64,000 bases of DNA from Moraxella nasibovis (GCF_029581575.1 NZ_CP089975.1:1364001-1428000), one strand, 5' to 3'. Positions 37,698-49,043 are shown, counted from the stretch's first letter. Made by a program: numbers and translations. The notes: a model not told the origin generated them from the letters alone.

Positions 37698-38537
37698 ATG
37701 CCTTATTTACACCGCCCAAAATCCCACCACCCCCTTAATAATGCCGAACGCCTACTTCGAGTCATCTCCATCAATGTCAATGGACTCAGAGCTGCTGAGA
37801 AAAAAGGACTGTTTGACTGGCTGGCGGTGTGCGAGGCCGATGTCGTGTGCATGCAAGAGACCCGCATCACACACGAGCAGTGGACGGACAAATTTAAGCC
37901 TGAGGGCTGGTATGCCGAGCTGTTTCCTGCCGAGCGTGCAGGCTATGCTGGCACAGCGATTTATAGCCGCTTGCCGATGGTGTCGGTGAGTCGTGGTCTT
38001 GGTTTTGAGCTGGCTGATTCACAGGGGCGATTTATCACCGCTGAATTCAATCTTGGCTTGGAAAAACCCGTATTCATCTCATCTTTGTATCTGCCATCTG
38101 GCTCATCAGGCGATGAGGCACAAGCACGCAAAGACTTGTTTTTGGACGAGTACAAAGCCATCCTAAAACGCTGGCGAGAGGAAGAAAAATCCGTCATCAT
38201 CTGTGGCGACTACAACATCGTGCACAAACGCATCGACATCAAAAACTGGTCTGGCAATCAAAAAGCGTCCGGCTGTCTGCCGCACGAGCGGGCGTGGCTT
38301 GATCATATTTATGATACGCTCGGCTATGTGGACACTTTTCGTGTGGTGCGCAAAGAGGCAGATGTCTATTCGTGGTGGTCAAATCGTGGGCAGGCTCGCG
38401 CCAAGAATGTCGGTTGGCGAATTGATTATCACGCCTGCTCGCCCGACTGGCGTGAGCGTGCGGTGGGTGCTTGGGTGTACAAAGACACTTGGTTTTCAGA
38501 CCACGCCCCTGTCGTCATTGACTATTTGCTAAGCTAA
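37698..38537 (+). CDS. xthA: Exonuclease III-family AP endonuclease
   Basis: 279 residues from the ATG at 37698; an in-frame TTG at 37641 would add 19 residues but overlaps a likely -10 box (GCTAAAAT), so it was not used. Catalytic regions are visible: ISINVNGLRAAEKKGLF, CMQETRI (metal-binding Glu), GDYNIVHKRIDIKNW (Asp and Asn) and SDHAPVVIDY (final Asp-His). It cuts DNA at abasic sites and removes 3' blocks in base excision repair. The N-terminal ~17 residues before LLRVISINVNG are a non-catalytic extension. Confidence 0.92.
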   Translation: MPYLHRPKSHHPLNNAERLLRVISINVNGLRAAEKKGLFDWLAVCEADVVCMQETRITHEQWTDKFKPEGWYAELFPAERAGYAGTAIYSRLPMVSVSRGLGFELADSQGRFITAEFNLGLEKPVFISSLYLPSGSSGDEAQARKDLFLDEYKAILKRWREEEKSVIICGDYNIVHKRIDIKNWSGNQKASGCLPHERAWLDHIYDTLGYVDTFRVVRKEADVYSWWSNRGQARAKNVGWRIDYHACSPDWRERAVGAWVYKDTWFSDHAPVVIDYLLS

Positions 38538-38656
38538 GTTTAGAGGTACACATCAAAAGATGTAAAATGCGTTAAAATATAGTGAAATAATCTCATGCTT
38601 GATGAGCCAAATTGTAATCAAGCACCGTTTTCAACTCAACAAACCAAGGAGCAATC

Positions 38657-39406
38657 ATGGCATTTAATGACATGGTCGCTCAAAAAGTACCGAGCGTTAC
38701 TTTCCACACTCGCCAAGGCGACAACTGGGTCGATGTGACCACTGACGAGCTATTTAATGGCAAAAAAGTCGTACCATTCTCTCCACCAGGCGCTTTCACA
38801 CCCACCTGCTCATCCACACACCTCCCTCGCTACAACGAGCTGGCTGGCGAATTTAAAAAACTTGGCATTGATGACATCATCTGCGTCTCTGTCAATGATA
38901 CTTTCGTCATGAACGCTTGGGCAGCTGACCAAGAATGTGGCAACATCCGTATCATTCCAGATGGTAATGACGAATTCACCAAAGGCATGGGTCGTTTGGT
39001 CGGCAAAGAAAATCTTGGCTTTGGTCCTCGCTCATGGCGCTACTCAATGCTGGTGGACAATGGCACCATCGTCAAAATCTTTGACGAGCCAGAAAAAGAT
39101 GGCGACCCGTTTGAAGTCTCTGATGCCGACACCATGATCCGCTATTTGGACAACAACTGGCAGGACAAGCCATCAGTTGCCATCATCACCAAGCCAGGCT
39201 GCCCACACTGCGCCAAGGCAAAAGCATCACTTGCTGAGCGTGGCTTAGCCTATGAAGAGATCATCTTGGGTCGTGATGCGTCGATGACTTCTGTGCGCGC
39301 CATCACTGGTCGTGAGACTGCGCCACAAGTATTCATCGGCGGTCAGCACATCGGTGGTAATGATGAGCTACAAGCCCACCTAAACAGCGCTGAATGCACG
39401 CTATGA
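38657..39406 (+). CDS. Peroxiredoxin-glutaredoxin fusion protein
   Basis: 249 residues with two domains. Residues ~1-165 form a Prx5-type peroxiredoxin with the peroxidatic Cys in PGAFTPTCSSTHLPRY. Residues ~172-249 form a glutaredoxin with CPHC (KPGCPHCAKAK) and the GSH-binding TAPQVFIGGQHIGG. The fusion reduces hydroperoxides with glutathione directly and is known from Haemophilus and Neisseria. The ATG follows AAGGAG. Transcribed alone, with a strong terminator. Confidence 0.94.
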   Translation: MAFNDMVAQKVPSVTFHTRQGDNWVDVTTDELFNGKKVVPFSPPGAFTPTCSSTHLPRYNELAGEFKKLGIDDIICVSVNDTFVMNAWAADQECGNIRIIPDGNDEFTKGMGRLVGKENLGFGPRSWRYSMLVDNGTIVKIFDEPEKDGDPFEVSDADTMIRYLDNNWQDKPSVAIITKPGCPHCAKAKASLAERGLAYEEIILGRDASMTSVRAITGRETAPQVFIGGQHIGGNDELQAHLNSAECTL

Positions 39407-39425
39407 TCATAGGCTTTTTTAGCAT

Positions 39426-39457
39426 AATGGGGATGATGATTTTCATCCCCATTTTTT
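39426..39457 (+). terminator. Intrinsic terminator of the peroxiredoxin-glutaredoxin gene
   Basis: A perfect AATGGGGATGA / TCATCCCCATT stem with a six-base loop followed by T-rich sequence. Confidence 0.9.
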
Positions 39458-39546
39458 ATACACGATGAATGCGGTCAGCTCACACAATTTCTGCACCCAC
39501 CCCAGCCATGCCCTTAGAATGTTAAATTATTTTTAACAAGTGGGTA

Positions 39547-40995
39547 TTATTTGCCATTCATCTTAAAGATTTTGATGTTGTGAAAGCCTTTTTCTTTTAA
39601 ATACACCGCTTGCAGACCACTCATCACGCCACGCTGACAGTACAAAAGATAGGTCTTACTCTGATCCAGCTCGCCAAAGTGCGAATCAAGACGATAAAAC
39701 GGCATGGCAATCACATTAGGCAAAGACAACGGCGCATCATCCACTTCATCGGGCGTACGAATGTCCAGCACCACTTCATCAGGCAACACTTCAAAAACCG
39801 TCTGGACGGTATGTTCTTGCTGCTCTTCATTGGCAATGTCACGAATGTCAATAGAAGTCGCCTGATCAATGGCGTGCTGCAAGATGGCAAAATCAAAGTC
39901 TTCTTCCGTGGCAAGTATCTTATGCTCTACCGCCTTGACCGTCGGGCTTTTTGAAATCACGCCACAAAACTCTGGCATGGATTTGGCAATGTCCGCCGTG
40001 CCGATTTGTTCTGCCATCGCCACGATACTCTGCTTATCATGGGTGATCAGCGGTCTTAATACCAAAACTTCACTTGCCTTATCAATCATGTGTAAATTGG
40101 TGAGCGTCTGACTTGCCACCTGACCCATCGCCTCGCCTGTTACCAGCGCTTCGATGCGATGATGGCGAGCAATGGCACTGGCAGCACGAACCATCATTCG
40201 CTTTAACACCACGCCCATCTGCGAGTCATCAACTTTCGTCAAAATTTCCGTTACCACAGGTGCAAAATCCACTGTGATGAATCGCACTTTGTGTGATGAG
40301 CCGTAGCGTTGCCAAAGCTGATATGCCATCTGCTTAGTGCCAACCTCATGCATACGACCGCCCAAATTAAAAAACACATAATGCACACGACTGCCACGAC
40401 GAGTAAACATATAACTTGCCACGCCAGAGTCAAAACCACCAGAAATCAAGGACAGCACATCTTCTTGGGCGCTGATAGGAAAGCCACCAATCCCCTCATG
40501 ACGGTCTTTAATGAACAATAATTTATCATGATCAATCTCAAGCTTGACCACCACATCAGGGTCTTTGAGCTGGACTTTGGCACTGCTGATGTGCTGATTT
40601 AGACCACCACCCACATAACGCATGACCTCCATTGAGTCAAATTCATGATGACCACGACGCTTGACACGCACACAAAAAGTCTTATTTTCAAGACCATCGC
40701 CCACATAAGCCAAAGTTTGCAAAAAAATGTCGTGCAAGTCGGTAAATGGCGTCTCTTCCACCGTCAAAATATGATGAATACCTGGAATGCGTTGCAATTC
40801 ATCCATCAGCACCGCCGCCAAGCTCTCATCGCTAAATCGCACTTCCAAAAAATCCCAATGACGAATCACTCGCACATTTTCATCATGACGCAATAAAATA
40901 TTGTGAATGTTTCCTTTTAAAATTTTTACAAATCGCTTGCGAATGGATTCGCTTTTCATGATGATTTCTGGAAATAATTTAACGATAAATTTCAT
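39547..40995 (-). CDS. thiI: tRNA 4-thiouridine synthase / thiamine sulfurtransferase
   Basis: 482 residues from the ATG at 40995 ([20 protein letters not shown]); an upstream in-frame start would add 17 hydrophobic residues not seen in the family. Domains in order: ferredoxin-like and THUMP, PP-loop ATPase ([18 protein letters not shown]), a Cys in [13 protein letters not shown] matching the partner Cys of E. coli ThiI, and a C-terminal rhodanese domain with the persulfide Cys in [12 protein letters not shown]. It makes s4U8 in tRNA and passes sulfur for thiamine thiazole. It takes sulfur from IscS, encoded at 53.5 kb. Confidence 0.96.
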   Translation of the reverse strand: MKFIVKLFPEIIMKSESIRKRFVKILKGNIHNILLRHDENVRVIRHWDFLEVRFSDESLAAVLMDELQRIPGIHHILTVEETPFTDLHDIFLQTLAYVGDGLENKTFCVRVKRRGHHEFDSMEVMRYVGGGLNQHISSAKVQLKDPDVVVKLEIDHDKLLFIKDRHEGIGGFPISAQEDVLSLISGGFDSGVASYMFTRRGSRVHYVFFNLGGRMHEVGTKQMAYQLWQRYGSSHKVRFITVDFAPVVTEILTKVDDSQMGVVLKRMMVRAASAIARHHRIEALVTGEAMGQVASQTLTNLHMIDKASEVLVLRPLITHDKQSIVAMAEQIGTADIAKSMPEFCGVISKSPTVKAVEHKILATEEDFDFAILQHAIDQATSIDIRDIANEEQQEHTVQTVFEVLPDEVVLDIRTPDEVDDAPLSLPNVIAMPFYRLDSHFGELDQSKTYLLYCQRGVMSGLQAVYLKEKGFHNIKIFKMNGK

Positions 40996-41095
40996 AATCA
41001 AGCCAAAAAAATAGAAAATAAAAAGACAAAAAGGCGTATTATACACCTTTTTATCCCATCAAATGTATGATTTCAAGACGATTTTTCACGCACCA

Positions 41096-41584
41096 TCATG
41101 CCAAAAACTTACCACAACAGGCCTTGAACTTCTCACCACTACCGCAAAGGCACAGCTGTTTGCCTGTCAAAGTATTTGGCACAGTCGGATCTAAAAAATA
41201 CCACCGCTCGCCAATCTTAACAAAAGCCGACAGCTCTTCATGACAGCCCTCACTGCCATCTTTATTGCGAAAGTAGGCACGAAATTTGACCTGGGCGTGG
41301 CGTTTGCCAATCTTGGGAATGTGGCTGACCACTTCAAGGCGCGCCCAATTCATCTCATCCGCCCACGCTACCAAGCCCTGCTTGTCAAGCAATGTCTGCT
41401 GACTGGGCGTGGTTGTGGCGATGATGTAATCGGTGTTTTTTAAAGAAAATGCCGAAAATCTTGATCGCATGAGCGATTCAGCACTGACCGCCACACCACC
41501 CAAATGCAGTGGCTGACAGCATTTATCATAAGCGACACCGCCACAAGGGCAGGCTGCCGTCGGCGTGATGACCCTTGCTGTCAT
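41096..41584 (-). CDS. ychJ: YchJ-family protein with SEC-C zinc motifs
   Basis: 162 residues. The N-terminal [16 protein letters not shown] and the C-terminal [17 protein letters not shown] are paired SEC-C-type zinc-binding boxes, around a central SnoaL/NTF2-like domain ([20 protein letters not shown]). The role is unknown. ATG 41584 overlaps the ppk stop as ATGA and has GGAG upstream, so it is translated together with ppk; an in-frame TTG two codons earlier is less likely. Confidence 0.85.
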   Translation of the reverse strand: MTARVITPTAACPCGGVAYDKCCQPLHLGGVAVSAESLMRSRFSAFSLKNTDYIIATTTPSQQTLLDKQGLVAWADEMNWARLEVVSHIPKIGKRHAQVKFRAYFRNKDGSEGCHEELSAFVKIGERWYFLDPTVPNTLTGKQLCLCGSGEKFKACCGKFLA

Positions 41585-43824
41585 AGGCAAATTTTCTCCA
41601 ACAAAATCTGCTGTGCGTCATGAATGCTGTCGCCATGTTGCACCTGATTCCACTCGCCACGCCCATCAAGCTCCCACGCCTGCACATTGTCATTAAGATA
41701 ATTCATCAGACCGTCTTGATAGATTTTTTGGAATAACTTTTTATCCAAAATCGGAAAAGCCACTTCCACACGGTGAAGCAGATTTCGATCCATCAAGTCG
41801 GCACTGGCGCAGTATAGGCGTTCTTGACCGCCATTTTCAACATCATTGCCAAAATAATACACACGAGTATGCTCCAAGAATCGCCCCACCACCGAACGCA
41901 CTCGGATATTTTCGGACAGACCCTTAACCTGCGGACGCAAACAGCAGATAGACCGCACGATCAAATCAATCTCCACGCCTGCTTGACTGGCTTCGTAGAG
42001 CTTATTGATGATTTGGCGTTCGGTGATGGCGTTGCATTTTAGGATGATTCGCCCTTTTTTGCCGTTTTTGGCATGATGAATCTCATCATCAATCAGTCGC
42101 ATCAAGCCGTCGTGCAAGGTAAATGGTGCGTGCAAAATCTGGTGCGATGGCATTGGACGACCCATGCCTGTCAGTTGTACGAACACGCCATGCACATCTT
42201 CGCAGATTTGTTCGTTGGCGGTAAATAGTCCGTAGTCTGTGTATGCTTTGGCGTTGCCTGCATGATAATTGCCCGTCCCCAAGTGGGCATAACGGCGAAT
42301 GCGTCCTTCTTCACGGCGGACAATCAACATAAGCTTAGCGTGCGTCTTATAGCCGACCACGCCATACACCACCACCGCCCCAGCCTCTTGGAGCATATTT
42401 GCCACAGCGATGTTGCTCGCCTCATCAAATCTGGCACGCAGTTCAATCACTGCCGTGACTTCCTTGCCGTTACGAGCGGCAGCAGCTAGGGCTTGCACGA
42501 TTTCAGAATTTGTCCCAGAGCGGTAGATCGTCTGTTTGATTGCCAAGACATCAGGGTCGTTTGCCGCTTGCCAAAGCAGATTTACCACAGGCGTAAAGGC
42601 GTGAAACGGATGATGCACCAGCACATCTTGCTTTTTGATGGCGTTGAACATCAAAGTATCATCTTTGGCGACTCGCACCGTCTCCATGCCACGAAACGCC
42701 TTAGGAATGGCGTGCGTAAATGGCGAAAATTTCAGCTCAGGCTTGGCAAAACTGGTCAGCATACGAGTCAGGTTGACAGGTCCATTGACACGATACAGCT
42801 GACTTTCATCAAGCTCAAATTCTTGTAATAAAAACTCATAAGTCTCTTTGGGGCAGTTGGTCGTCACTTCCAGACGCACCTTATGCCCAAATCGGCGATT
42901 GTCAAGCTCGCCTTCTAGCGCCTTTGCCAAATCCTCCACATCATCCGCCAAAGCAAGGTCGGCATTACGAGTCAGGCGAAACTGATGACAGCCCGTCACT
43001 TTCATGCCCAAAAACAGCTCGCCCACATGCTCGTGAATCACCGCCGAAAGCATCACATGATGATCCTTGCCACCCGTCAGCTCATCTGGCAGACGAATCA
43101 CTCGTGGTAGCGAACGGGGCGCTGGCACGATGGCACGGTTGATGTCCCGCCCAAAAGCGTCCTTTCCTTCAAGGCTTACGATGAAGTTCAAAGATTTATT
43201 GACAAGGCGTGGAAATGGGTGCGCAGGGTCAATGCTGATCGGTGTCAAAACAGGCAGCACCTGCTGAAAGAAATACTCTCGCATCCACGCCTTTTGTGCA
43301 TCGGTGAGCTCATGGCGTTTTAGGTAGCGAATGTCTGATTTGGCAAGCTCTGGCAAAATCTCTTCATTTAAAATGCGATACTGCTCATCGACCGCACGGT
43401 GCGCCACTTGGCTGATCTCCGCCAAAAGCTCGGAAGGTCGTCTGCCATCAAGACTGCTCGACTTATTGCCATTTTTCATTTTTTGGATCAGACCCGCCAC
43501 ACGAATTTCAAAAAACTCGTCCATATTTGACGAAAAAATGATCAAAAAGAACATCCGCTCAAGCAGTGGATGACGGGGGTTTAATGCCTGTGCCAAGACT
43601 CTCAGCTGAAAGCGCAGCGTGGATAAGTCACGGTTGATGTAGCACTCTGGGGTGTAGTCGCCAGTGTCATTAAATACAGGCACGATCTCATGCAGCTCCT
43701 CAGGCGGTGGCGCTGTCCCCAGCACGCTTTGCATGGCTTGCTGCTCAATGCTTGGTATGCCCTGCGTGACGATGGGCTGCATCATTGATGTCTCTTGGTT
43801 TGTCGTCTGTTTAGTTTGCGTCAT
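41581..43824 (-). CDS. ppk: Polyphosphate kinase 1
   Basis: 747 residues. The core starts at [19 protein letters not shown] and the N-domain contains [20 protein letters not shown]. The catalytic region includes [20 protein letters not shown] and [15 protein letters not shown], with the phosphorylated His in KTHAKL; a second conserved His is in [13 protein letters not shown]. It polymerises ATP gamma-phosphate into polyphosphate. The first ~55 residues are an extension beyond the E. coli form. The ATG follows CAGGAGAA. It is coupled to ychJ downstream. Confidence 0.96.
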   Translation of the reverse strand: MTQTKQTTNQETSMMQPIVTQGIPSIEQQAMQSVLGTAPPPEELHEIVPVFNDTGDYTPECYINRDLSTLRFQLRVLAQALNPRHPLLERMFFLIIFSSNMDEFFEIRVAGLIQKMKNGNKSSSLDGRRPSELLAEISQVAHRAVDEQYRILNEEILPELAKSDIRYLKRHELTDAQKAWMREYFFQQVLPVLTPISIDPAHPFPRLVNKSLNFIVSLEGKDAFGRDINRAIVPAPRSLPRVIRLPDELTGGKDHHVMLSAVIHEHVGELFLGMKVTGCHQFRLTRNADLALADDVEDLAKALEGELDNRRFGHKVRLEVTTNCPKETYEFLLQEFELDESQLYRVNGPVNLTRMLTSFAKPELKFSPFTHAIPKAFRGMETVRVAKDDTLMFNAIKKQDVLVHHPFHAFTPVVNLLWQAANDPDVLAIKQTIYRSGTNSEIVQALAAAARNGKEVTAVIELRARFDEASNIAVANMLQEAGAVVVYGVVGYKTHAKLMLIVRREEGRIRRYAHLGTGNYHAGNAKAYTDYGLFTANEQICEDVHGVFVQLTGMGRPMPSHQILHAPFTLHDGLMRLIDDEIHHAKNGKKGRIILKCNAITERQIINKLYEASQAGVEIDLIVRSICCLRPQVKGLSENIRVRSVVGRFLEHTRVYYFGNDVENGGQERLYCASADLMDRNLLHRVEVAFPILDKKLFQKIYQDGLMNYLNDNVQAWELDGRGEWNQVQHGDSIHDAQQILLEKICL

Positions 43825-44023
43825 GGATTTCTCCTGTTTTTATTTGCTATATTTACTTTATTTGCCAATACATCTTTTGCTGTACACATTTTAGATTTTG
43901 AATGTCGCCTTGATGTCAATTTTGCAATGTTTCACATGTTCAATTTTTGCAATTTTCACATGTTCATTACCTTAAATCACCAAACTCCCTCCATCATTGA
44001 TGCAGGCGTGTGGCATTTGGCGT

Positions 44024-44698
44024 TTAGCTGGGTAGTACGGCACTGTTCATGCGGCGTAAAATGATGCGCTGCTTGTTGCGCAGCCGCTTGGCGTTTTTGT
44101 TTTTTTGAAAATATTTAGGATTGGGCAACATACTGATGAGCAAAGCGGACTGCTCACGGCTTAGGTTTTTGGCAGATTTGCCATAATAATGCTGCGCTGC
44201 CGCCTCGATGCCGTAGATGCCATTGCCAAATTCGGCAACATTCAGATACACCTCCAAAATGCGTTTTTTATCCCAAATGCCCTCCATCATCACGACAATC
44301 ACCGCCTCTTCAGCCTTTCTGATGTACGAGCGGTGCGATGTCAAAAATAGATTTTTGGCAAGCTGTTGGCTGATGGTCGAGCCACCCATCGAGATCGCCC
44401 CTTCGGCCTCGTTGCGCTTGATGGCACGCTCAATGCTGGCAAAATCAAAGCCGTTATGCGTCGCAAAAGTCGCATCTTCACTGGCGATGGCGGCTTGTTT
44501 GGCAGACTTTGCGATGTCATCATAATCCACCCAAGTCTGCGTCACCTCGCCACCACCAATGCGGTGCGCCATCATGAATGCCGACTCGGTCACAGGTACG
44601 ACTTTGCCAATACCCAACAAAGCCGCCACCACGACATTAAAGCCCACAAAAATCGCCAAAAGCGGCAATACAATCCAACGAAACAGTTTTTTTAGCAC
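44024..44698 (-). CDS. mtgA: Monofunctional peptidoglycan transglycosylase
   Basis: 224 residues. An N-terminal membrane helix (WIVLPLLAIFVGFNVVVAALL) precedes a GT51 domain. The catalytic Glu is in AIASEDATFATHNGFD, and the second signature is GGSTISQQLAKNLFLTSHRS, with a third in EVYLNVAEFGNGIYGIEAAA. It polymerises glycan strands from lipid II without a penicillin-binding domain. It is 200 bases upstream of ppk on the same strand. Confidence 0.95.
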   Translation of the reverse strand: MLKKLFRWIVLPLLAIFVGFNVVVAALLGIGKVVPVTESAFMMAHRIGGGEVTQTWVDYDDIAKSAKQAAIASEDATFATHNGFDFASIERAIKRNEAEGAISMGGSTISQQLAKNLFLTSHRSYIRKAEEAVIVVMMEGIWDKKRILEVYLNVAEFGNGIYGIEAAAQHYYGKSAKNLSREQSALLISMLPNPKYFQKNKNAKRLRNKQRIILRRMNSAVLPS

Positions 44699-44900
44699 AA
44701 AAAGAGCCTCATTTTACGATACGATCAATTTACGGTATAATTTACTGCGGTATAATTTGCAATGCATCCGACCGACAAGGCAGACGGCGCTCATCAAGCC
44801 TTGCTTTTAGATTTGCCACTTTTAGGTATTGTACACCATTTTTGGCATTTGTCTTTATCAAACATCATCATTTTTAGCGATTTTATCTCATCATCACACC

Positions 44901-45296
44901 ATGACTCATCAACAATTCATCCACCTACTAGACCGCCTATCCCAAGACCGCTTTGCCCTGACAGCACTTGATGTCCAAAGCTTTGGCAAATTTCAGCAAA
45001 TGCTGCTGTCATCCTTTCAAACCACCGCAGACAAAGATGCGGCAGATAAGTTTTATGTTCAGGACTGGTATCTGCTTGGTACGGACGGCTGTCATCTTTG
45101 CGATGAAGCTTACAAGCTGCTTGACCAAGTGCGCACCATCGCCTTAGTGCCGCCCGTGCATCAGCTGGATCTCATCAATGCCGCAGACGATGTGCTGATT
45201 GAGACTTTGGGCGTGATGATTCCTGTGCTGATCACCCCAAGACGGCTGCTGTGCTATCCATTTGGGGCGATGGACATTTTGGCGCTGGCAGACTGA
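44901..45296 (+). CDS. Glutaredoxin-like protein (DUF836 family)
   Basis: 131 residues from ATG 44901; an upstream in-frame ATG at 44829 would add 24 hydrophobic residues and was not used. The thioredoxin-fold half carries a CxxC in LGTDGCHLCDEAYKLLDQV, and VMIPVLITPRRLLCYPFGAM matches the cis-proline region, as in DUF836 proteins. The N-terminal ~55 residues are helical. Its partner and redox role are unknown. Divergent from mtgA. Confidence 0.78.
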   Translation: MTHQQFIHLLDRLSQDRFALTALDVQSFGKFQQMLLSSFQTTADKDAADKFYVQDWYLLGTDGCHLCDEAYKLLDQVRTIALVPPVHQLDLINAADDVLIETLGVMIPVLITPRRLLCYPFGAMDILALAD

Positions 45297-45578
45297 TGCA
45301 CCAATTTTTTGCATCACAAGTCTTTTGCGTCACAATGTCTGATTGATAAGCAGTGTTAATCACTTTTCATCATTCTTCTTAAAAAAATACAAAATTTACC
45401 GCCAAAAGATATTCCTTTTTGGCAAAAAAGCAAGTACAATAGCGACACATTTAAGTAGCTGTCTTGCAGTTACTTTATTTTTTTGACATAAAATCAACAA
45501 AAGAACAGGTCGACATCGTTTGTTGTGCGGCTTTTTCACGGATCAGCGTGCCGCTTTGCGGTCACATGGAGCGCTATT

Positions 45579-47330
45579 ATGCTTACCTTTTTGGCGATGC
45601 TGCCAATCCTTATTGTATTTGTACTGCTTGTCGTCATGCGACTGCCTGCCAAGATTGCCATGGCGGTCGCTTATTTTGCGACAGCTGCCTTGTCATACTT
45701 TGTTTGGCAAACCAGCGGTAACCAAGTCGCTGCCGCCACCATTCACGGTGTTTTGACCGCCATCAATGTGTTGTTCATCGTGTTTTCTGCGATTTTACTA
45801 TTGAACACCATCAAAGAATCCAACGCCATCGTCGCCATCCGTCAAGGCTTTATGGGCATCTCGCCTGACCGCCGTGTGCAGATGATCATCGTGGCGTGGC
45901 TGTTCGGCTCGCTCATCGAAGGCTCGACAGGCTGGGGTACGCCATCAGCTGTCGGCGCACCGCTACTGCTCGCCCTAGGTTTCCCAGCGATGGCGTGTGT
46001 GATGGCAATTCTAATCATTCAATCCACGCCAGTATCATACGGTGCGGTGGGTACGCCCATCCTAATCGGTGTCAATTCAGGTCTTGAAAACAAAGAAGAT
46101 GTCGCTGCTGCCATCGCCGAAAAAGGCATCGCCTTTAATGACTACATCGTGCAGATCGGTGCCAATGTCGGCTTTGTGCATGCCACTGTCGGCTTTTTGA
46201 TTCCGCTGATTTTGTGTGGTTTCTTGACCCGTTTCTTTGGCGAAAAACGCTCTTTTACCGAAGGTCTAAAAGCAGCGCCATTTGCCATCTTTGCAGGGCT
46301 TGCCTTCACCATTCCTTATTATCTCACCGCCAAATTCATCGGTCCTGAGCTGCCATCATTGGTCGGTGCCATCGTTGGTTTGTCAATCGTCATTCCTGCG
46401 GCAAAATACGGCTTTTTGACACCAAAAGAGACCTTCGACTTTGCCACTCGTGACAAATGGGAAGACGACTGGAAAGGCACGCTTGCGCCGACCAACATCG
46501 ACATCAACGAAAAATCAAAATTCTCAGCGCTCTATGCATTCACCCCATATCTATTGGTGATTGGCATTTTGATCGCCACTCGTACCATCAAGCCACTAAA
46601 AGCATGGCTGAATGAGAATTTTGTCATCACTTACAGCAACATCCTAGGCACTTCTATTACCAACAAAACACAGCTACTTTACTCTCCGGGTACCGTGCTG
46701 CTTTTGGTATCGATTGCGTGTATTTTCCTATTTGCCATGAAAGGTGATACGGTGAAAAAAAGCTGGTCAGCCTCTGGCAAAACCATGCTTGCTGCCGCCC
46801 CCGCCCTACTGTTCTCAATCCCGATGGTACAAGTATTCATCAACTCAGGCACGCCTGCCGATGTCGCTGAGCCCATCCTTGCCATGCCAAAAGTGCTGGC
46901 AGCAGGTGCAGCTGATTTGTTTGAAGGTATGTGGCCGCTTGTCTCGCCTTGGATTGGTGCATTGGGTGCTTTCATCGCAGGCTCAAACACTGTATCTAAC
47001 ATGATGTTTGCTCACTTCCAGTGGAGCACCGCAGCCCAGATTGATCTAAATGCCATCGAAGCGGCGAAAGTCGTGGCGCTACAAGCGGTCGGTGGTGCAG
47101 CGGGCAACATGATCAGCGTGCATAATGTCGTCGCTGCTTGTGCGGTCGTAGGTATGGTGAACCGTGAAGGTCTCATCATCCGTAAGACCTTGATCGCCAT
47201 GACTTATTATGTCATTCAAGCAGGTCTGATTGGCATGGCGTTCATCTTCAATCCCGTTTGGTGGATCGGTGCGGTCATCTGGCCTGTCGTGTTTTTTGGT
47301 GTGATGTCAAAGTCAGGCGCTAAGGCATAA
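45579..47330 (+). CDS. lldP: L-lactate permease
   Basis: 583 residues with about 14 membrane segments, of the LctP/LldP lactate-proton symporter family. Typical parts are WLFGSLIEGSTGWGTPSAVG, QSTPVSYGAVGTPILIGV and GSNTVSNMMFAHFQWS near the C-terminus. ATG 45579 has GGAG 7 bases upstream; an in-frame ATG at 45525 would add 18 residues and lacks a site. It is followed by the lactate dehydrogenase gene, so the two make a lactate uptake and oxidation unit, though a terminator separates them. Confidence 0.94.
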   Translation: MLTFLAMLPILIVFVLLVVMRLPAKIAMAVAYFATAALSYFVWQTSGNQVAAATIHGVLTAINVLFIVFSAILLLNTIKESNAIVAIRQGFMGISPDRRVQMIIVAWLFGSLIEGSTGWGTPSAVGAPLLLALGFPAMACVMAILIIQSTPVSYGAVGTPILIGVNSGLENKEDVAAAIAEKGIAFNDYIVQIGANVGFVHATVGFLIPLILCGFLTRFFGEKRSFTEGLKAAPFAIFAGLAFTIPYYLTAKFIGPELPSLVGAIVGLSIVIPAAKYGFLTPKETFDFATRDKWEDDWKGTLAPTNIDINEKSKFSALYAFTPYLLVIGILIATRTIKPLKAWLNENFVITYSNILGTSITNKTQLLYSPGTVLLLVSIACIFLFAMKGDTVKKSWSASGKTMLAAAPALLFSIPMVQVFINSGTPADVAEPILAMPKVLAAGAADLFEGMWPLVSPWIGALGAFIAGSNTVSNMMFAHFQWSTAAQIDLNAIEAAKVVALQAVGGAAGNMISVHNVVAACAVVGMVNREGLIIRKTLIAMTYYVIQAGLIGMAFIFNPVWWIGAVIWPVVFFGVMSKSGAKA

Positions 47331-47346
47331 TCGCCTCACCTTACAA

Positions 47347-47375
47347 AACAGGCTTGGATTTCAAGCCTGTTTTTC
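47347..47375 (+). terminator. Intrinsic terminator of the lactate permease gene
   Basis: A perfect AACAGGCTTG / CAAGCCTGTT stem with a five-base loop followed by T-rich sequence, so permease and dehydrogenase can be transcribed separately. Confidence 0.88.
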
Positions 47376-47557
47376 TTTGGCAAATTTCTTTTTAAATCTT
47401 TTAAATCCTTTAAAGGGTTATTTTATACGCAATTTCTTACTAAATTTTAATGAATTTTGCACAATGCTTGCAAAATCATTGGGATTTTTATGCAAAAAGC
47501 GTTAAAATAGTCGCACCATTCATTAGATAAATTCATCAAATAAAATAAGGTTGTCTT

Positions 47558-48766
47558 ATGGCAGATTTAAGCAAAATCACCGAAATCGAAGACCTGCGCC
47601 GTGTTGCCGAGCGCAAAGTGCCACGAATGTTCTACGACTATGTGGACAGCGGCTCATGGACACAGACCACTTATCGCAACAACGAAACCGACTTTGACCG
47701 CATCAAACTGCGCCAACGAGTGCTTGTGGACATGGAAGGTCGCTCACTTGCCACCAAAATGATCGGACAAGATGTGCACATGCCAGTGGCGATCGCTCCG
47801 ACTGGCTTTACAGGCATGATGTGGGCGGACGGTGAGATTCACGCAGCGCGTGCGGCGGAGAAATTTGGCGTGCCATTTTCGCTGTCGACGATGAGTATTT
47901 GCTCGATTGAAGATGTGGCAGAAAACACCACCAAGCCGTTTTGGTTTCAGCTGTATGTGATGCGTGATAAGAAATTCATGGAAAATCTTATCCGCCGTGC
48001 CAAAGAAGCCAACTGCTCGGCATTGATTTTGACAGCGGATTTGCAAGTCTTAGGTCAGCGCCACAAAGACATCAAAAACGGCTTGTCTGCACCACCAAAA
48101 CCCACCCTAAAAAATATCCTAAACCTGATGACCAAGCCAGAATGGTGCTTTAATATGCTTGGCACAAAACGCCACACTTTCCGCAACATCGTCGGGCACG
48201 CAGAAGGCGTAGGCGATTTGTCAAGCCTATCTTCTTGGACAGCTGAGCAGTTTGACCCTCGCCTAAACTGGGACGATGTCGCTCGCATTAAAGAGCTGTG
48301 GGGCGGTCCACTCATCATCAAAGGCATCATGGAGCCAGAAGATGCCATCTTGGCCGCCAGATCTGGCGCTGATGCGATGGTCATCTCAAACCACGGCGGT
48401 CGTCAGCTGGACGGCGCACCAAGCTCCATCTCCGCCCTAGCCGACTGCGTACAAGCCGTTCAAGCCGAAAACAGTGCGTGTGAAGTTTGGCTAGACAGCG
48501 GCATCCGCTCAGGTCAAGATGTCCTAAAAGCCATCGCACTGGGCGCAAAAGGCACGATGATTGGTCGTTCTTTTCTATATGGTCTTGGCGCATATGGCGA
48601 AGATGGCGTACGCCGCGCCCTAGAAATCATCTACAAAGAGTGCGACATCACGATGGCGTTCTGTGGTCATACCAACATCAGCACCGTCAATGAAGACATC
48701 TTTGTCAAGGGCACTTATGAGAATCTAAAAATCTCCGACCCACACATCACGCCTATCCGCTGGTGA
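47558..48766 (+). CDS. lldD: FMN-dependent L-lactate dehydrogenase (quinone-linked)
   Basis: 402 residues, of the alpha-hydroxy-acid oxidase family. It starts with KVPRMFYDYVDSGSWTQTTYRNNE; the FMN-binding parts are PVAIAPTGFTGMMWADGE and DSGIRSGQDVLKAIALGAKG, and the active-site His is in VISNHGGRQLDGAPSS. It oxidises L-lactate to pyruvate and passes electrons to quinone, feeding the bc1 complex. A family member of other specificity cannot be excluded, but the lactate permease next door supports this role. The ATG follows TAAGGT. Confidence 0.92.
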   Translation: MADLSKITEIEDLRRVAERKVPRMFYDYVDSGSWTQTTYRNNETDFDRIKLRQRVLVDMEGRSLATKMIGQDVHMPVAIAPTGFTGMMWADGEIHAARAAEKFGVPFSLSTMSICSIEDVAENTTKPFWFQLYVMRDKKFMENLIRRAKEANCSALILTADLQVLGQRHKDIKNGLSAPPKPTLKNILNLMTKPEWCFNMLGTKRHTFRNIVGHAEGVGDLSSLSSWTAEQFDPRLNWDDVARIKELWGGPLIIKGIMEPEDAILAARSGADAMVISNHGGRQLDGAPSSISALADCVQAVQAENSACEVWLDSGIRSGQDVLKAIALGAKGTMIGRSFLYGLGAYGEDGVRRALEIIYKECDITMAFCGHTNISTVNEDIFVKGTYENLKISDPHITPIRW

Positions 48767-48797
48767 TGCCTTTTAAAGGTCGTGTAAACACCCTCTT

Positions 48798-48832
48798 AAA
48801 CTCCACGATGATTTACTTATCGTGGAGTTTTT
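48798..48832 (+). terminator. Intrinsic terminator of lldD
   Basis: A perfect AAACTCCACGAT / ATCGTGGAGTTT stem with a nine-base loop and a five-T run. Confidence 0.92.
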
Positions 48833-49043
48833 ATCCATGCCAATTTTTATCCATACCGACCAACCCAAAATATGATACGCTCTGGTAAGGCGACAACCCC
48901 TAGGGATTCATGGTAAATTTTATGTCAATTTTCACATGCTACGAGAATATTTATACAAAGCAAAAAACCGTCAGACTTCAACGCTTTAACACTGCAACAA
49001 ACTTCAACATTTTTAAAATCAAAACCTGCATGAAAGCCATCAA